Made by a program: the position numbers and the translations under genes. The notes under the pieces are model-generated. The model worked only from the letters and a program-made list of their open reading frames with translations, made no database searches and was not told the origin of the DNA. Source: CAZDYP01 sp964509505 (GTDB lineage: Bacteria > Chloroflexota > Anaerolineae > JACRMK01). Taken from it: a stretch of DNA of 64,000 nt. Position 1 is the first letter of the stretch, and the number at the start of each line of letters is the position of its first letter. Location of the stretch: the NCBI GenBank assembly GCA_964509505.1, contig CAZDYP010000002.1, forward strand, positions 9,996 through 73,995, in the 5' to 3' direction. This document shows, piece by piece, positions 53,481 through 60,668 of this stretch.

Positions 53481-55692
53481 AATTCTGCAACGTCCCCAAA
53501 TACAACTTGTTCCCATTCACGAAATAAAACCGCTTGCTCGCCTCGTCCACCGCAAGCCCACGCAGGTCGCTCATCACAGTGGGGTCGTCGGGTTTGAGTT
53601 GACGTTGGAACTCGCCTTGCTTGTTGAACTGCACGATACGCTTATTGCCTGCGTCGGCGACGTAAATAGACTGTGAGTTGACGGGCGCGACGATGGTAAC
53701 GGGTTTGCGGAGCGGCATGTCCAGCCCTTTCAGTTCAAAGGGCACCAAATGACCTCCCTCGAATTTGAGCAGCGTTCCATCCGCAAGCAAGACGTAAATC
53801 GCACCATCAATCGCCATGTCGGTTGCGCCCGCAAAATCTACTTGCTCACCCGGCGTAACGTAATCGGTTGGCGCGTTTTTGTAATCGTCACCCGTCGGCG
53901 CGTACTTCACGATGCGATTGGACTTCGCGTCCAACACATAGACGTTGCCGTTGAAGCTATCGGCGAGCGTCGCTTCTTGCCAGCCGGTCGTCGCGCCGAG
54001 CGTCAGCACGTTGATGCCGCGCGTCGGCGCGTATTCCACGACTTGCTTCGACGCGGTGAGCGTGAGCAAGCCAACACTACTGCGCCCGCCACCCGTTGTC
54101 GCCCAAAACACATCGGTCATACGTCCGATGACGATGGCGCCGCGCTCGTCGCCCTGTCGCATCACGATGGGGTTCGTATTGGTAATGGGTTGGATGTGGT
54201 CTCTCGTCTCGTTCAACAAAAATTTGTACAGACGATGCAAGCCCATGTCTAACACATACACATCAATGCCACGCGCGACGACTTTGGTCGGCCTGCTGTC
54301 TGGCTCTTTGAAATCGTACAGCATCGGATAGAAGAAAAATTTGACGACGTTATTGAGGCGGTCAAGCGCGCTGGTGATTTTCGTTTGTAATTCTTGCGTC
54401 GTTTTGTCGCGCGGCGCCAGCAACAAGGCTTCGTCTAAGAGTTGCTGGGCTTTCACGAACTCGGCTTTTTGTTTATCTTTTTCATTGGCTGGCAGCGCGC
54501 GCCCCGCTTCGTACGTTTGCGCGGCGCGCATGAGCAACTCGGCGGCGCGATTCGCTTGCGTGGCGGCCGCTTGTTGGCGCATGAAGAATACGCCCAGCAA
54601 GACGATGATGGGAATGCCCAATGCGATCCAAAACAAGAGGCGACTTTCCATGGGATTCGCTTGCATGACGGGACGACGCACCTGTGAGACGCGCGGCTGC
54701 GGCTTTGGCTCATGCGCGGGCAAGGCGCGTGACAAAAGCCCGATGACACTTATCGCCAATCCCCACAGCAATTTGAGCAGCAACCCAATCGCCATGCCGA
54801 CGACCGCAAGATAAGGGCGCACAGCGGACAACGAAGAGACGAGAGCAGAGAAGAAAGAAGAAAGAGAAACGGCTTCGGCCTCCTGCTGGTTGAGGGTGGT
54901 TTCAGCTGTGGGGTTAGACGGTGGTCTTGAGATAGGTGGTTTCAGCTTCAATGGCGATGGCGTCGCATGGGTAGGAGCGTGGGTTTGCTCGCGCGTGGGT
55001 ATGGCCGCAGCATGAGGCACCGTCGCCGCGCTGAGGTGTGGTGTGACGCTGAACGCAGCGAAGTTTGCCGCAGGCGCCAGCTCGTGCAGCGCCGCCGTGG
55101 GATCATCTTGCGCGAGCGCGCCCGCGATGACGGCTTCACCGACCTGTCGCGCCAAAGCGCTGTTCGCCACCAATAAACGCTCACCGGCATCAAGTGGAAT
55201 GCGCGTGAGTTCGGGTTGCGCCGTTTCTTCGTTGCCAAGTCCACCGCGCAAATGATGCACCACGCGCTCGTCGAGCGTCGGATCGAGCCACACCGATTCT
55301 TTGGGCAAGCGGGTCAGTTGCCCCTCGCGCAACACCCAACACACAGCAGGCTCGATTTGCGCGAGCAGCGCTTCGTCTTTGTTGATAAGCAATGCAGTCA
55401 GTCCGCACGTCACCGCCGCCGAGGCGCGCTCTTGCTTCAGCGCCGTGTCTGCGGCGCGCACGACATCGAGCAACGCGCCTGTGAGACTGCTGTGTGTCTG
55501 CTGATAGGCTTGCGCGCACGCCGAAACCAGCCACGCGCTCAAACTCTCCGCATCCGCTGCGCCCGCCGTTTCAATTAAGATATACAATGTGGGGCGGTGA
55601 CGTGGATGCGTGAGGATGCCGATGTTGGGCGCGGCGGCGCTGCGCTGCCCGTCGCATGCCTGGAGTTGGTGGATGGTTGGCGCGTCTGTCAT
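53479..55692 (-). CDS. PP2C-like membrane protein with NHL/beta-propeller sensor
   Basis: 737 residues from the ATG at 55692, 9 nt behind TATAAT. The first about 240 residues resemble a PP2C-type fold (SAAVTCGLTALLINKDEALL; AGERLLVANSALARQVGE), but the metal Asp motifs of true PP2C phosphatases are not evident. A Thr/Pro-rich linker and one or two membrane segments follow (LFWIALGIPIIVLLGVFFM), then a helical stretch and an outward NHL-like propeller (GNVYVLDAKSNRIVKYAP; SIYVADAGNKRIVQFNKQG). This resembles PASTA/NHL-type signalling partners of Ser/Thr kinases; no kinase lies nearby. A short repeat insert is at 54831-54870. Confidence 0.75.
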   Translation of the reverse strand: MTDAPTIHQLQACDGQRSAAAPNIGILTHPRHRPTLYILIETAGAADAESLSAWLVSACAQAYQQTHSSLTGALLDVVRAADTALKQERASAAVTCGLTALLINKDEALLAQIEPAVCWVLREGQLTRLPKESVWLDPTLDERVVHHLRGGLGNEETAQPELTRIPLDAGERLLVANSALARQVGEAVIAGALAQDDPTAALHELAPAANFAAFSVTPHLSAATVPHAAAIPTREQTHAPTHATPSPLKLKPPISRPPSNPTAETTLNQQEAEAVSLSSFFSALVSSLSAVRPYLAVVGMAIGLLLKLLWGLAISVIGLLSRALPAHEPKPQPRVSQVRRPVMQANPMESRLLFWIALGIPIIVLLGVFFMRQQAAATQANRAAELLMRAAQTYEAGRALPANEKDKQKAEFVKAQQLLDEALLLAPRDKTTQELQTKITSALDRLNNVVKFFFYPMLYDFKEPDSRPTKVVARGIDVYVLDMGLHRLYKFLLNETRDHIQPITNTNPIVMRQGDERGAIVIGRMTDVFWATTGGGRSSVGLLTLTASKQVVEYAPTRGINVLTLGATTGWQEATLADSFNGNVYVLDAKSNRIVKYAPTGDDYKNAPTDYVTPGEQVDFAGATDMAIDGAIYVLLADGTLLKFEGGHLVPFELKGLDMPLRKPVTIVAPVNSQSIYVADAGNKRIVQFNKQGEFQRQLKPDDPTVMSDLRGLAVDEASKRFYFVNGNKLYLGTLQN
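54831..54870. repeat. Short heptamer-like repeat inside coding sequence (GAAGAAA type)
   Basis: GAGCAGA, GAAGAAA, GAAGAAA and GAGAAAC in phase; encodes a Ser/Phe-rich segment (SLSSFFSALVSS) just before a membrane helix. Confidence 0.6.
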
Positions 55693-55701
55693 AATGAGCA
55701 G

Positions 55702-55707
55702 ATTATA
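55702..55707 (-). promoter_or_regulatory. -10 of the PP2C/NHL gene
   Basis: TATAAT on the minus strand, 9 nt from the ATG at 55692; no Shine-Dalgarno, so leaderless or nearly so. Confidence 0.5.
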
Positions 55708-55718
55708 ACGGGAGAGCG

Positions 55719-55790
55719 GGGATGTGTCGAAGTGTCATAATGTCACAGTGGCGTATGCGCAGCACGACATTTCGACACTATGACATTTCC
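55719..55790. repeat. Heptamer-unit inverted repeat (AGTGTCA type)
   Basis: GTGTCGA, AGTGTCA, TAATGTC, ACAGTGG on the left; CACGACA, TTTCGAC, ACTATGA, CATTTCC on the right. It runs over the last codons of the SbcD-like gene. Confidence 0.8.
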
Positions 55791-57004
55791 TCTGTCTCAG
55801 TCGCATTGATAAACAATTTTTCTGCGCGTTCCAACAACGCCTGTGCGCGTTCAGGCGCGATGCGCTTCTCTGCGAAGTAACGCTGCAATGCCTCGCGCGG
55901 CGTCAAGCCCTCGACGCCGCCCCGCGCGCCGAGTCGCACACGGTCCGTTTGTTGTATCTCTTTGTTGATGCCCGAGACGTACCACGCCGAACGCAAGGCT
56001 TGGCGAATCTCCGCATCGCGCAACAAGCCCGCTTTCTCCAATGTCGTGCGAATGGTCACGCGCACAATCGCCGCTTCGAGGTTGTGCTTGTTGATTTCCG
56101 CAAGCACATCTAGCGTCGGCTCATCCGAAGTTGCCTCGGCGCGAATCGTAATGAAACGTCGCGCGTTCACCTTCACGAAACGCCATTGTGCTTTGCCTTT
56201 CTCCAACTCAACCAACACGAAGCCTTTATCGTCTTGCTCTTCGCCAAAGTCAATACGGTCAAGGCTGCCAGCATAGATGACGGGCGGATGCTCGTTCAGC
56301 ACTTGATGTTTGTGAATGTGACCCAACGCGACGTACGCAAAACGCGGGTGCGCGACGAGGCTGGGAGGCAACAGCAAATCCGCGCCGAGCATCACGCTGC
56401 GCTCCGAGCCATAGGTCGCGCCTTGCACGGTGCCATGCGCCGCGAGGAGCGCAGGCGCGTGCGGCTCCAGCTCATGGATTAAATCTTCGAGAATGCGCGA
56501 CACTTTTTCGAGCATCAAATTGTTGAGGTCGGGCAACGACAAATTTTTGTATTCGTCTTTCGACATCAACACCGAGCGCAACACCCACGGTAAGGCAACA
56601 ATTTGCAAGGGCCCCTTGCGGGTGTCGAGTGTATGCACACGCGGATACTTGGCGATTTGCACGCCCTCGACAGCGAGCGTGTCGAAAATTTCGATGGCGT
56701 TTGCGCGTCCGCTGGCGTTGGGCAAGTCGTGATTGCCGATGAGCATGAAGACGGGGATACGCGCTTCGCGCAAGCGGCGAATGCGCGCGGCGAACTCGCG
56801 TTGTTGCGTCGGCGATGGGTCGCGCGTGCGATAGGCGTCACCCGCGAACAACACAAGGTCAACCTCTGCGCTAATGGCAAAGTCCACGAGCTCGTCAAAC
56901 GAATGCAAAAAATCTACGAGGCGAGAGTGCAACCCTGTGACCGGATCAATGCGCCCATAGTTTTCCATGCCGAGATGCAAGTCCGCAAAATGGAGAATTT
57001 TCAT
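55778..57004 (-). CDS. sbcD: SbcD/Mre11-type DNA exonuclease
   Basis: 408 residues. The calcineurin-like metal motifs are all present: KILHFADLHLG, LVLFAGDAYRTRDPSPTQQR, LIGNHDLPNASG, LLAAHGTVQGA and YVALGHIHKHQVL. The C-terminus is the capping and SbcC-binding region. SbcD with SbcC opens and trims DNA hairpins and protein-blocked ends; a cell full of long inverted repeats would need this. No sbcC gene lies directly behind it. TAAAAT is 6 nt before the ATG (leaderless). The last codons overlap a heptamer repeat. Confidence 0.88.
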   Translation of the reverse strand: MKILHFADLHLGMENYGRIDPVTGLHSRLVDFLHSFDELVDFAISAEVDLVLFAGDAYRTRDPSPTQQREFAARIRRLREARIPVFMLIGNHDLPNASGRANAIEIFDTLAVEGVQIAKYPRVHTLDTRKGPLQIVALPWVLRSVLMSKDEYKNLSLPDLNNLMLEKVSRILEDLIHELEPHAPALLAAHGTVQGATYGSERSVMLGADLLLPPSLVAHPRFAYVALGHIHKHQVLNEHPPVIYAGSLDRIDFGEEQDDKGFVLVELEKGKAQWRFVKVNARRFITIRAEATSDEPTLDVLAEINKHNLEAAIVRVTIRTTLEKAGLLRDAEIRQALRSAWYVSGINKEIQQTDRVRLGARGGVEGLTPREALQRYFAEKRIAPERAQALLERAEKLFINATETEEMS

Positions 57005-57010
57005 GCGGAG

Positions 57011-57016
57011 ATTTTA
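57011..57016 (-). promoter_or_regulatory. -10 of the SbcD-like gene (leaderless)
   Basis: TAAAAT on the minus strand, 6 nt from the ATG at 57004; no Shine-Dalgarno. Confidence 0.45.
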
Positions 57017-57064
57017 CAACAATCAGGGGATATGGTGAATAGCGACTGGATAACATGAGGGGGT

Positions 57065-59122
57065 TTATTCAATCGCTAATTGTAAAAACACCTCCACCAG
57101 GCGTGGATCAAAATGCGTGCCGGCTAAATTCCGAATATGGGCGCGCGCTTTTTCGGGCGGCCAGCCGGGGCGATAAGGTTTATCCGCGCGCAACGCATCC
57201 CACGCATCCACAACGGCGAAGATGCGCGCCGCCAATGGAATCTCTTCACCCTTCAAGCCGCGTGGATAGCCCGTGCCATCCCATTTTTCGTGATGGCAGT
57301 ATGGAATGTCGAGCGCGGGGCGCAGATAGGCGATGGGCGACAACAAGGCGTACGATAATTCTGGATGCTTTTGCATCTGCGCTGTTTCTGCGTCGTCGAG
57401 TGGACCTGGCTTCAATAGCACGCTGTCAGGCACGCCTATCTTGCCGATGTCGTGCAGCAAGGCGCCGCGCCGAATGTGTATGAGCTCCTCCTCATTCAAA
57501 TCCAAGGCGTGCGCCAAGGTCAACGTCAATTCGGTGACGCGTTGTGAATGGCCCTCGGTTTCGTTATCGCGCAGGTCGAGCGCGCGCGACCAGCCTTCGA
57601 TAGTCGCGTCGTAAGCCAATGCGAGTTCGATGTTGGAGCGCTGCAAGTTCTCGAACAGCGTCGCATTATCCACCGCAATCGCGGCTTGCCCCGCCAAGGC
57701 TTCCATGAAATCCAACCACTCGGTATCTGGACTAAGGGGCGCGCGATGAAACACATTCAACACACCTTTGACTTGTCCTTTGGCGATCAAAGGAATCGCA
57801 TATTGAACTTTGAACCCTTCACTCTTCCACCAATTTAACGACTCAGAGCTGGGAAGTTTTTCAAGATACGTGATACTCTGCCTACGGCGTTCGACGGCGG
57901 CGCGCCCAGCCACGCCTTGCCCTAAGCGTAAGGGGAGGGGCAGGAGTGTGCGTGTCATGAAGCCCAAGGCGGCTGTATGCTCCAAGAGATGCGTGTGCGG
58001 ATTGAGCAGTAGCACTTCAGCAGCATGGACTTGCAGCTGAACCCTGATTTGTTCCAGTAGAATGTTGAGCGTCAAACGAAGATCGAGGCTCGACGTGATG
58101 GCAACGTCAATCGCGCGCAGGGCTTGTATTTGCTCTACACGATGATTCGCCCGCTCGAACAAACGCGCATGGACAATGGCTTGCGCCGCCAAATCAGCCA
58201 AGCCTTTCAACAGATTCAATTCTTGCGCGGTAAATTCGCGCTTCGTCTCAAGCGTAAGAGTTGTGAGCAACCCAACCAGTTCGCCTTCGTGCAACATGGA
58301 GGCGACTGCCGCTGTGCGTGCGTCTAATTCGGTATAGAGCTCGGCATTGGGCAAACCGCTCTCTGCCTGCAAATCGGGCATGACGATGAGCGCGCCTTGA
58401 CGACTCGCATACTCATCATAGCTCGCGCGCGCGACGGGCTTGAAACGCGAGTGAATCTCTTCAGGCAAGCCATAGCTGCCCGCCAGCCGCAAGGTATCTG
58501 GTTGAGCATAAGGCAACATGACATAAGCAGCCGGCGTCTGCAGCGCGTGTGCGGTTTCTTCACAGACGATTTTAACCACCGCCGACAGGTCGAGCGACGC
58601 ATTGAGGCGCGCGGCGATACGCAACATGGCATCCGCCGACGCTGCTCGACGACGCGTTTCAGTTGCCAGCTGTTGGCGCGCGCGACGCGTTTCCGCCTCG
58701 CTCAGTTCGCGCTTAATAGATGGCATGAGCCGTGGATAGCGCGCTGAGAAAAAGGAGTTATGTTCCGGCGAGGCATGATACGCTACGCCGTTGTTTGACG
58801 CTGGCACGATATAGTCACGCGCGCCTGTTTTCATGGCGGCGACGATGATTTCCGGTTGAGTGACATTGGAGATGACGACGCACGGCAAGTCAAGGCGTTT
58901 CGCGCGCACGAAATTGATGGCGTCGAAGCCATAGAACTCGTCCATAGGATATGAGACTAGCACCAACTCCCACTGCGGCTGTTCCAACACAACCTGCAAC
59001 GCGTCGGGCTGCGCCACGCAATTAATCGTTGGCTCGTAGCCTTCTGCCTGCAAGAGCGCGTGGAGCTGCGCTGGCTCCGTAGCAGAGTTGGTGACCATCA
59101 AGATGTGGAGAGGTGTAGCCAA
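57065..59122 (-). CDS. HD-GYP domain protein with pseudo-receiver and GAF domains
   Basis: About 685 residues. A TTG start at 59122 is preferred because AAGGAG lies 5 nt upstream; a TTG at 59143 is possible too. An N-terminal receiver-like domain (HILMVTNSATEPAQLHALLQ) lacks the phospho-Asp (LVLVSYPMDEF where LLDxxMP is usual). Two GAF domains follow (about 190-340 and 345-500), then an HD-GYP domain: GALLHDIGKIGVPDSVLLKP, HPELSYALL, HHEKWDGTGYPRGLKGEEIP and FAVVDAWDALRADKPYR. All HD and GYP residues are present, so c-di-GMP hydrolysis is likely. The signal on the GAF domains is unknown. Confidence 0.88.
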   Translation of the reverse strand: MATPLHILMVTNSATEPAQLHALLQAEGYEPTINCVAQPDALQVVLEQPQWELVLVSYPMDEFYGFDAINFVRAKRLDLPCVVISNVTQPEIIVAAMKTGARDYIVPASNNGVAYHASPEHNSFFSARYPRLMPSIKRELSEAETRRARQQLATETRRRAASADAMLRIAARLNASLDLSAVVKIVCEETAHALQTPAAYVMLPYAQPDTLRLAGSYGLPEEIHSRFKPVARASYDEYASRQGALIVMPDLQAESGLPNAELYTELDARTAAVASMLHEGELVGLLTTLTLETKREFTAQELNLLKGLADLAAQAIVHARLFERANHRVEQIQALRAIDVAITSSLDLRLTLNILLEQIRVQLQVHAAEVLLLNPHTHLLEHTAALGFMTRTLLPLPLRLGQGVAGRAAVERRRQSITYLEKLPSSESLNWWKSEGFKVQYAIPLIAKGQVKGVLNVFHRAPLSPDTEWLDFMEALAGQAAIAVDNATLFENLQRSNIELALAYDATIEGWSRALDLRDNETEGHSQRVTELTLTLAHALDLNEEELIHIRRGALLHDIGKIGVPDSVLLKPGPLDDAETAQMQKHPELSYALLSPIAYLRPALDIPYCHHEKWDGTGYPRGLKGEEIPLAARIFAVVDAWDALRADKPYRPGWPPEKARAHIRNLAGTHFDPRLVEVFLQLAIE

Positions 59123-59179
59123 ACTTTCTCCTTCGACGTACAAATTGAACTAAGGATTTTTAGCAGACGCCCGTAGCCC

Positions 59180-59200
59180 GCAAACCATGATGGTTTGCAG
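59180..59200. repeat. Short hairpin
   Basis: GCAAACC-ATGAT-GGTTTGC in the spacer upstream of the HD-GYP gene and downstream of the peptide operon. No clear T-tract. Confidence 0.45.
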
Positions 59201-59262
59201 GCTTGTTAAATGTTACCCATGTTTAGCTATGTGGGCTCTACCGACTTCAGTGTGGGATGTTT

Positions 59263-59330
59263 GGGCGGAACTCCCTTTGATTGCAAATTCCGCCTCTGGG
59301 CGGGGGGATGTGATCATCCACCGCGGTCGT
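59263..59330. repeat. Dispersed element, copy 1 (GGACTCCC...CATCCACCGC)
   Basis: About 68 nt that align with 60565-60633: shared blocks are ACTCCC, TGCAAAT/CGCAAAT, GGGCGG/TGGCGG and CATCCACCGCG. The right half can fold into a GGATG/CATCC-type hairpin. CATGTTTAGC at 59218-59227, on its left, matches the inverse of the right end (GCTAAACATG) of the second copy, so both seem to be forms of one small mobile or repeated element. Confidence 0.5.
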
Positions 59331-59358
59331 CAATGAAAACGACCTAAAGCGCGTCGCT

Positions 59359-59628
59359 CTATTCGAGTAGCAATGGCGCGCGTTGGGGCGCGCCTAATAA
59401 CAGTGCAGCTTGTTCTTGGAATATACAATAGTATGCTTTGAGGATCAGAACTGCATGTGGAGCGCCGCGGTTCTCCTTGAAGAAGTCCTCTTCTTCCGGC
59501 TCCAGCACAAAGCGCTCGCCATTGAAGCCGTCGGCGGCGGCTTGGAATGGATCGCGCACGAGCTGCTCACGATAAGCGGGATCAATGATCCCACCCGTGA
59601 GCATGCGCTGCACGTTCATATATCTCAT
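59359..59628 (-). CDS. 89-residue NHLP-like small protein, possible peptide precursor
   Basis: The ATG at 59628 overlaps the DUF5317 stop (ATGA) and has GGAG 6 nt upstream. IIDPAYREQLVRDPFQAAAD with GERFVLEPEEEDFFKE matches the pattern of nitrile-hydratase-leader-like (NHLP-clan) short proteins: a helix with a D-P-x-x-R-x-x-L-x-x-D-P core, followed by an acidic L-x-x-E-E segment. These are often leaders of ribosomal peptides, and some Chloroflexi members lack a classical core. Here the tail (VLILKAYYCIFQEQAALLLG) is hydrophobic with one Cys. Its role is unknown; a peptide precursor or regulatory partner is inference. Confidence 0.7.
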   Translation of the reverse strand: MRYMNVQRMLTGGIIDPAYREQLVRDPFQAAADGFNGERFVLEPEEEDFFKENRGAPHAVLILKAYYCIFQEQAALLLGAPQRAPLLLE

Positions 59629-60227
59629 GGTAAGCTCCGTGAGAGTTGATTAGCTGACGGCAATCCCTCTTTACGGTGAGCAGTGAAGCGATGGACTACC
59701 CAACCGAGTCCAATCGTAATGACAAGGTCGCCGACACTGAAGGCGGTTGGCAAAGGAAAAGGCGGCGCAAGCACAAACACATCGCCCAAGAACCAGAAGG
59801 GCGCTTCGGCGGCGCGCAGCACGATATCCTTTGAGCCAACACGCGTCAAGCCGCTGTGCCATTGCTCCACCGTAGTGTGGGGGTATAGCTGCACCATCGC
59901 CTCGGGCGTGATGGGCATATAGCCGCCATTGGCGAGGATGGGCAGCAGGTTCAGCACATAGCCGAGAGCCACCACTCGCAAAGGGGCGTACTTCCAATTG
60001 GCGACGAGGAAGCCCAGCAACAGGCTATGCGAGAGCGCAAATAACCACACGCGCAGCTCGCCGCCCGCCAAGCGCAACGCGACCCACTGCAAACCCAAGC
60101 CGATGAGTGGCAGCAGCATGAGGCGCAGCGAGGGTGGAGCGACATTGCTCCAGCGGCCATGCCTAATCCATTGCCAACCGCCGACACACGCCACAACGAC
60201 AAGGAGCGTGAGGGCGAAAAAAGCCAT
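59625..60227 (-). CDS. DUF5317 family membrane protein
   Basis: 200 residues with about five hydrophobic segments (FFALTLLVVVACVGGWQWI, LRLMLLPLIGLGLQWVALRL, LFALSHSLLLGFLVANW). The middle, YVLNLLPILANGGYMPITPE, with the LPILANGGYMP signature and the later LGDVFVLAPPFPLPTAFSVG, is that of DUF5317. Function is not known. It begins 6 nt after the 46-residue peptide gene, without a Shine-Dalgarno, and overlaps the NHLP-like gene by 4 nt, so all three are translationally coupled. A role as exporter, protease or receptor for the small peptide is possible. Confidence 0.82.
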   Translation of the reverse strand: MAFFALTLLVVVACVGGWQWIRHGRWSNVAPPSLRLMLLPLIGLGLQWVALRLAGGELRVWLFALSHSLLLGFLVANWKYAPLRVVALGYVLNLLPILANGGYMPITPEAMVQLYPHTTVEQWHSGLTRVGSKDIVLRAAEAPFWFLGDVFVLAPPFPLPTAFSVGDLVITIGLGWVVHRFTAHRKEGLPSANQLSRSLP

Positions 60228-60233
60228 GGAGGA

Positions 60234-60374
60234 TTAGCAGCCGCCTGTACCGGGACATATACCCCCATCAGGGGCACCGGCAGCCAGCGCAAAGATTAAC
60301 ATGGTGACCAAGAGTAACAACCACAGCAAACGGGGTGAGGTGAATTGGGCGAGCAAGAGATTCAAGCGATTCAT
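60234..60374 (-). CDS. 46-residue membrane-spanning peptide with Cys-bracketed C-terminus
   Basis: A short gene with AAGGAGG 6 nt before its ATG at 60374, a nearly perfect ribosome site. The product opens MNRLNLLLAQFTSPR and has one hydrophobic helix (LLWLLLLVTMLIFALAA). It ends GAPDGGICPGTGGC, with two Cys (residues 40 and 46) that bracket Pro-Gly-Thr-Gly-Gly. The tail lies at the outer face if the basic N-terminus stays inside. The layout suits a secreted or processed peptide that could close a small ring (disulfide or thioether). It is first in the operon with DUF5317 and the NHLP-like gene. No homology is claimed. Confidence 0.72.
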   Translation of the reverse strand: MNRLNLLLAQFTSPRLLWLLLLVTMLIFALAAGAPDGGICPGTGGC

Positions 60375-60415
60375 GGAATCCTCCTTTTGGATCTGACTGT
60401 TCTCATTTCGCCTCT

Positions 60416-60450
60416 ATCATACCAAGCGCCGCTAACCAAAAACTAACCAA
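60416..60450 (-). promoter_or_regulatory. Promoter with SARP-type direct-repeat operator
   Basis: On the minus strand two perfect TTGGTTA heptamers (60450-60444 and 60439-60433) are spaced by 4 nt, giving an 11-bp period. They lie over the -35 region of a TATGAT -10 (60421-60416). SARP activators are known to bind heptameric direct repeats of this spacing at -35. The regulator gene directly upstream encodes a BTAD/winged-helix (SARP-like) C-terminus. Confidence 0.6.
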
Positions 60451-60478
60451 AACGCCCCTTCCGTCGCACTAAAACAAA

Positions 60479-60513
60479 AATTGGGCAAAAATTTTTTGAA
60501 ATTTGCCCAATTC
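60479..60513 (-). terminator. Terminator of the SARP/MalT regulator gene
   Basis: An 11-bp AATTGGGCAAA stem; on the minus strand the 3-prime side runs into TTTTTGTTTTAG. It separates the regulator from the peptide operon. Confidence 0.8.
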
Positions 60514-60521
60514 GATGTAGA

Positions 60522-60665
60522 GAATAGTCTTCGCTCATGTCCAGAAAGCGTGCACCCCCCTGCTCGCGTGGGACTCCCGTTGGTCGCAAATCCCGCGCCC
60601 TTGGCGGTGGCTATGACCATCCACCGCGAGCGTAGCGCTATTGCTAAACATGAGCGAATAGTCTT
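60522..60665. mobile_element. MITE-like element with 10-bp flanking direct repeat
   Basis: GAATAGTCTT occurs at 60522-60531 and again at 60656-60665. Inside lie inverted ends CGCTCATGT (60532-60540) and ACATGAGCG (60648-60656). The about 124-bp body has no ORF; it holds the second copy of the GGACTCCC...CATCCACCGC core (60565-60633). This is the layout of a miniature inverted-repeat element with target duplication. It sits just behind the regulator stop codon. Confidence 0.55.
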
Positions 60666-60668
60666 TGA

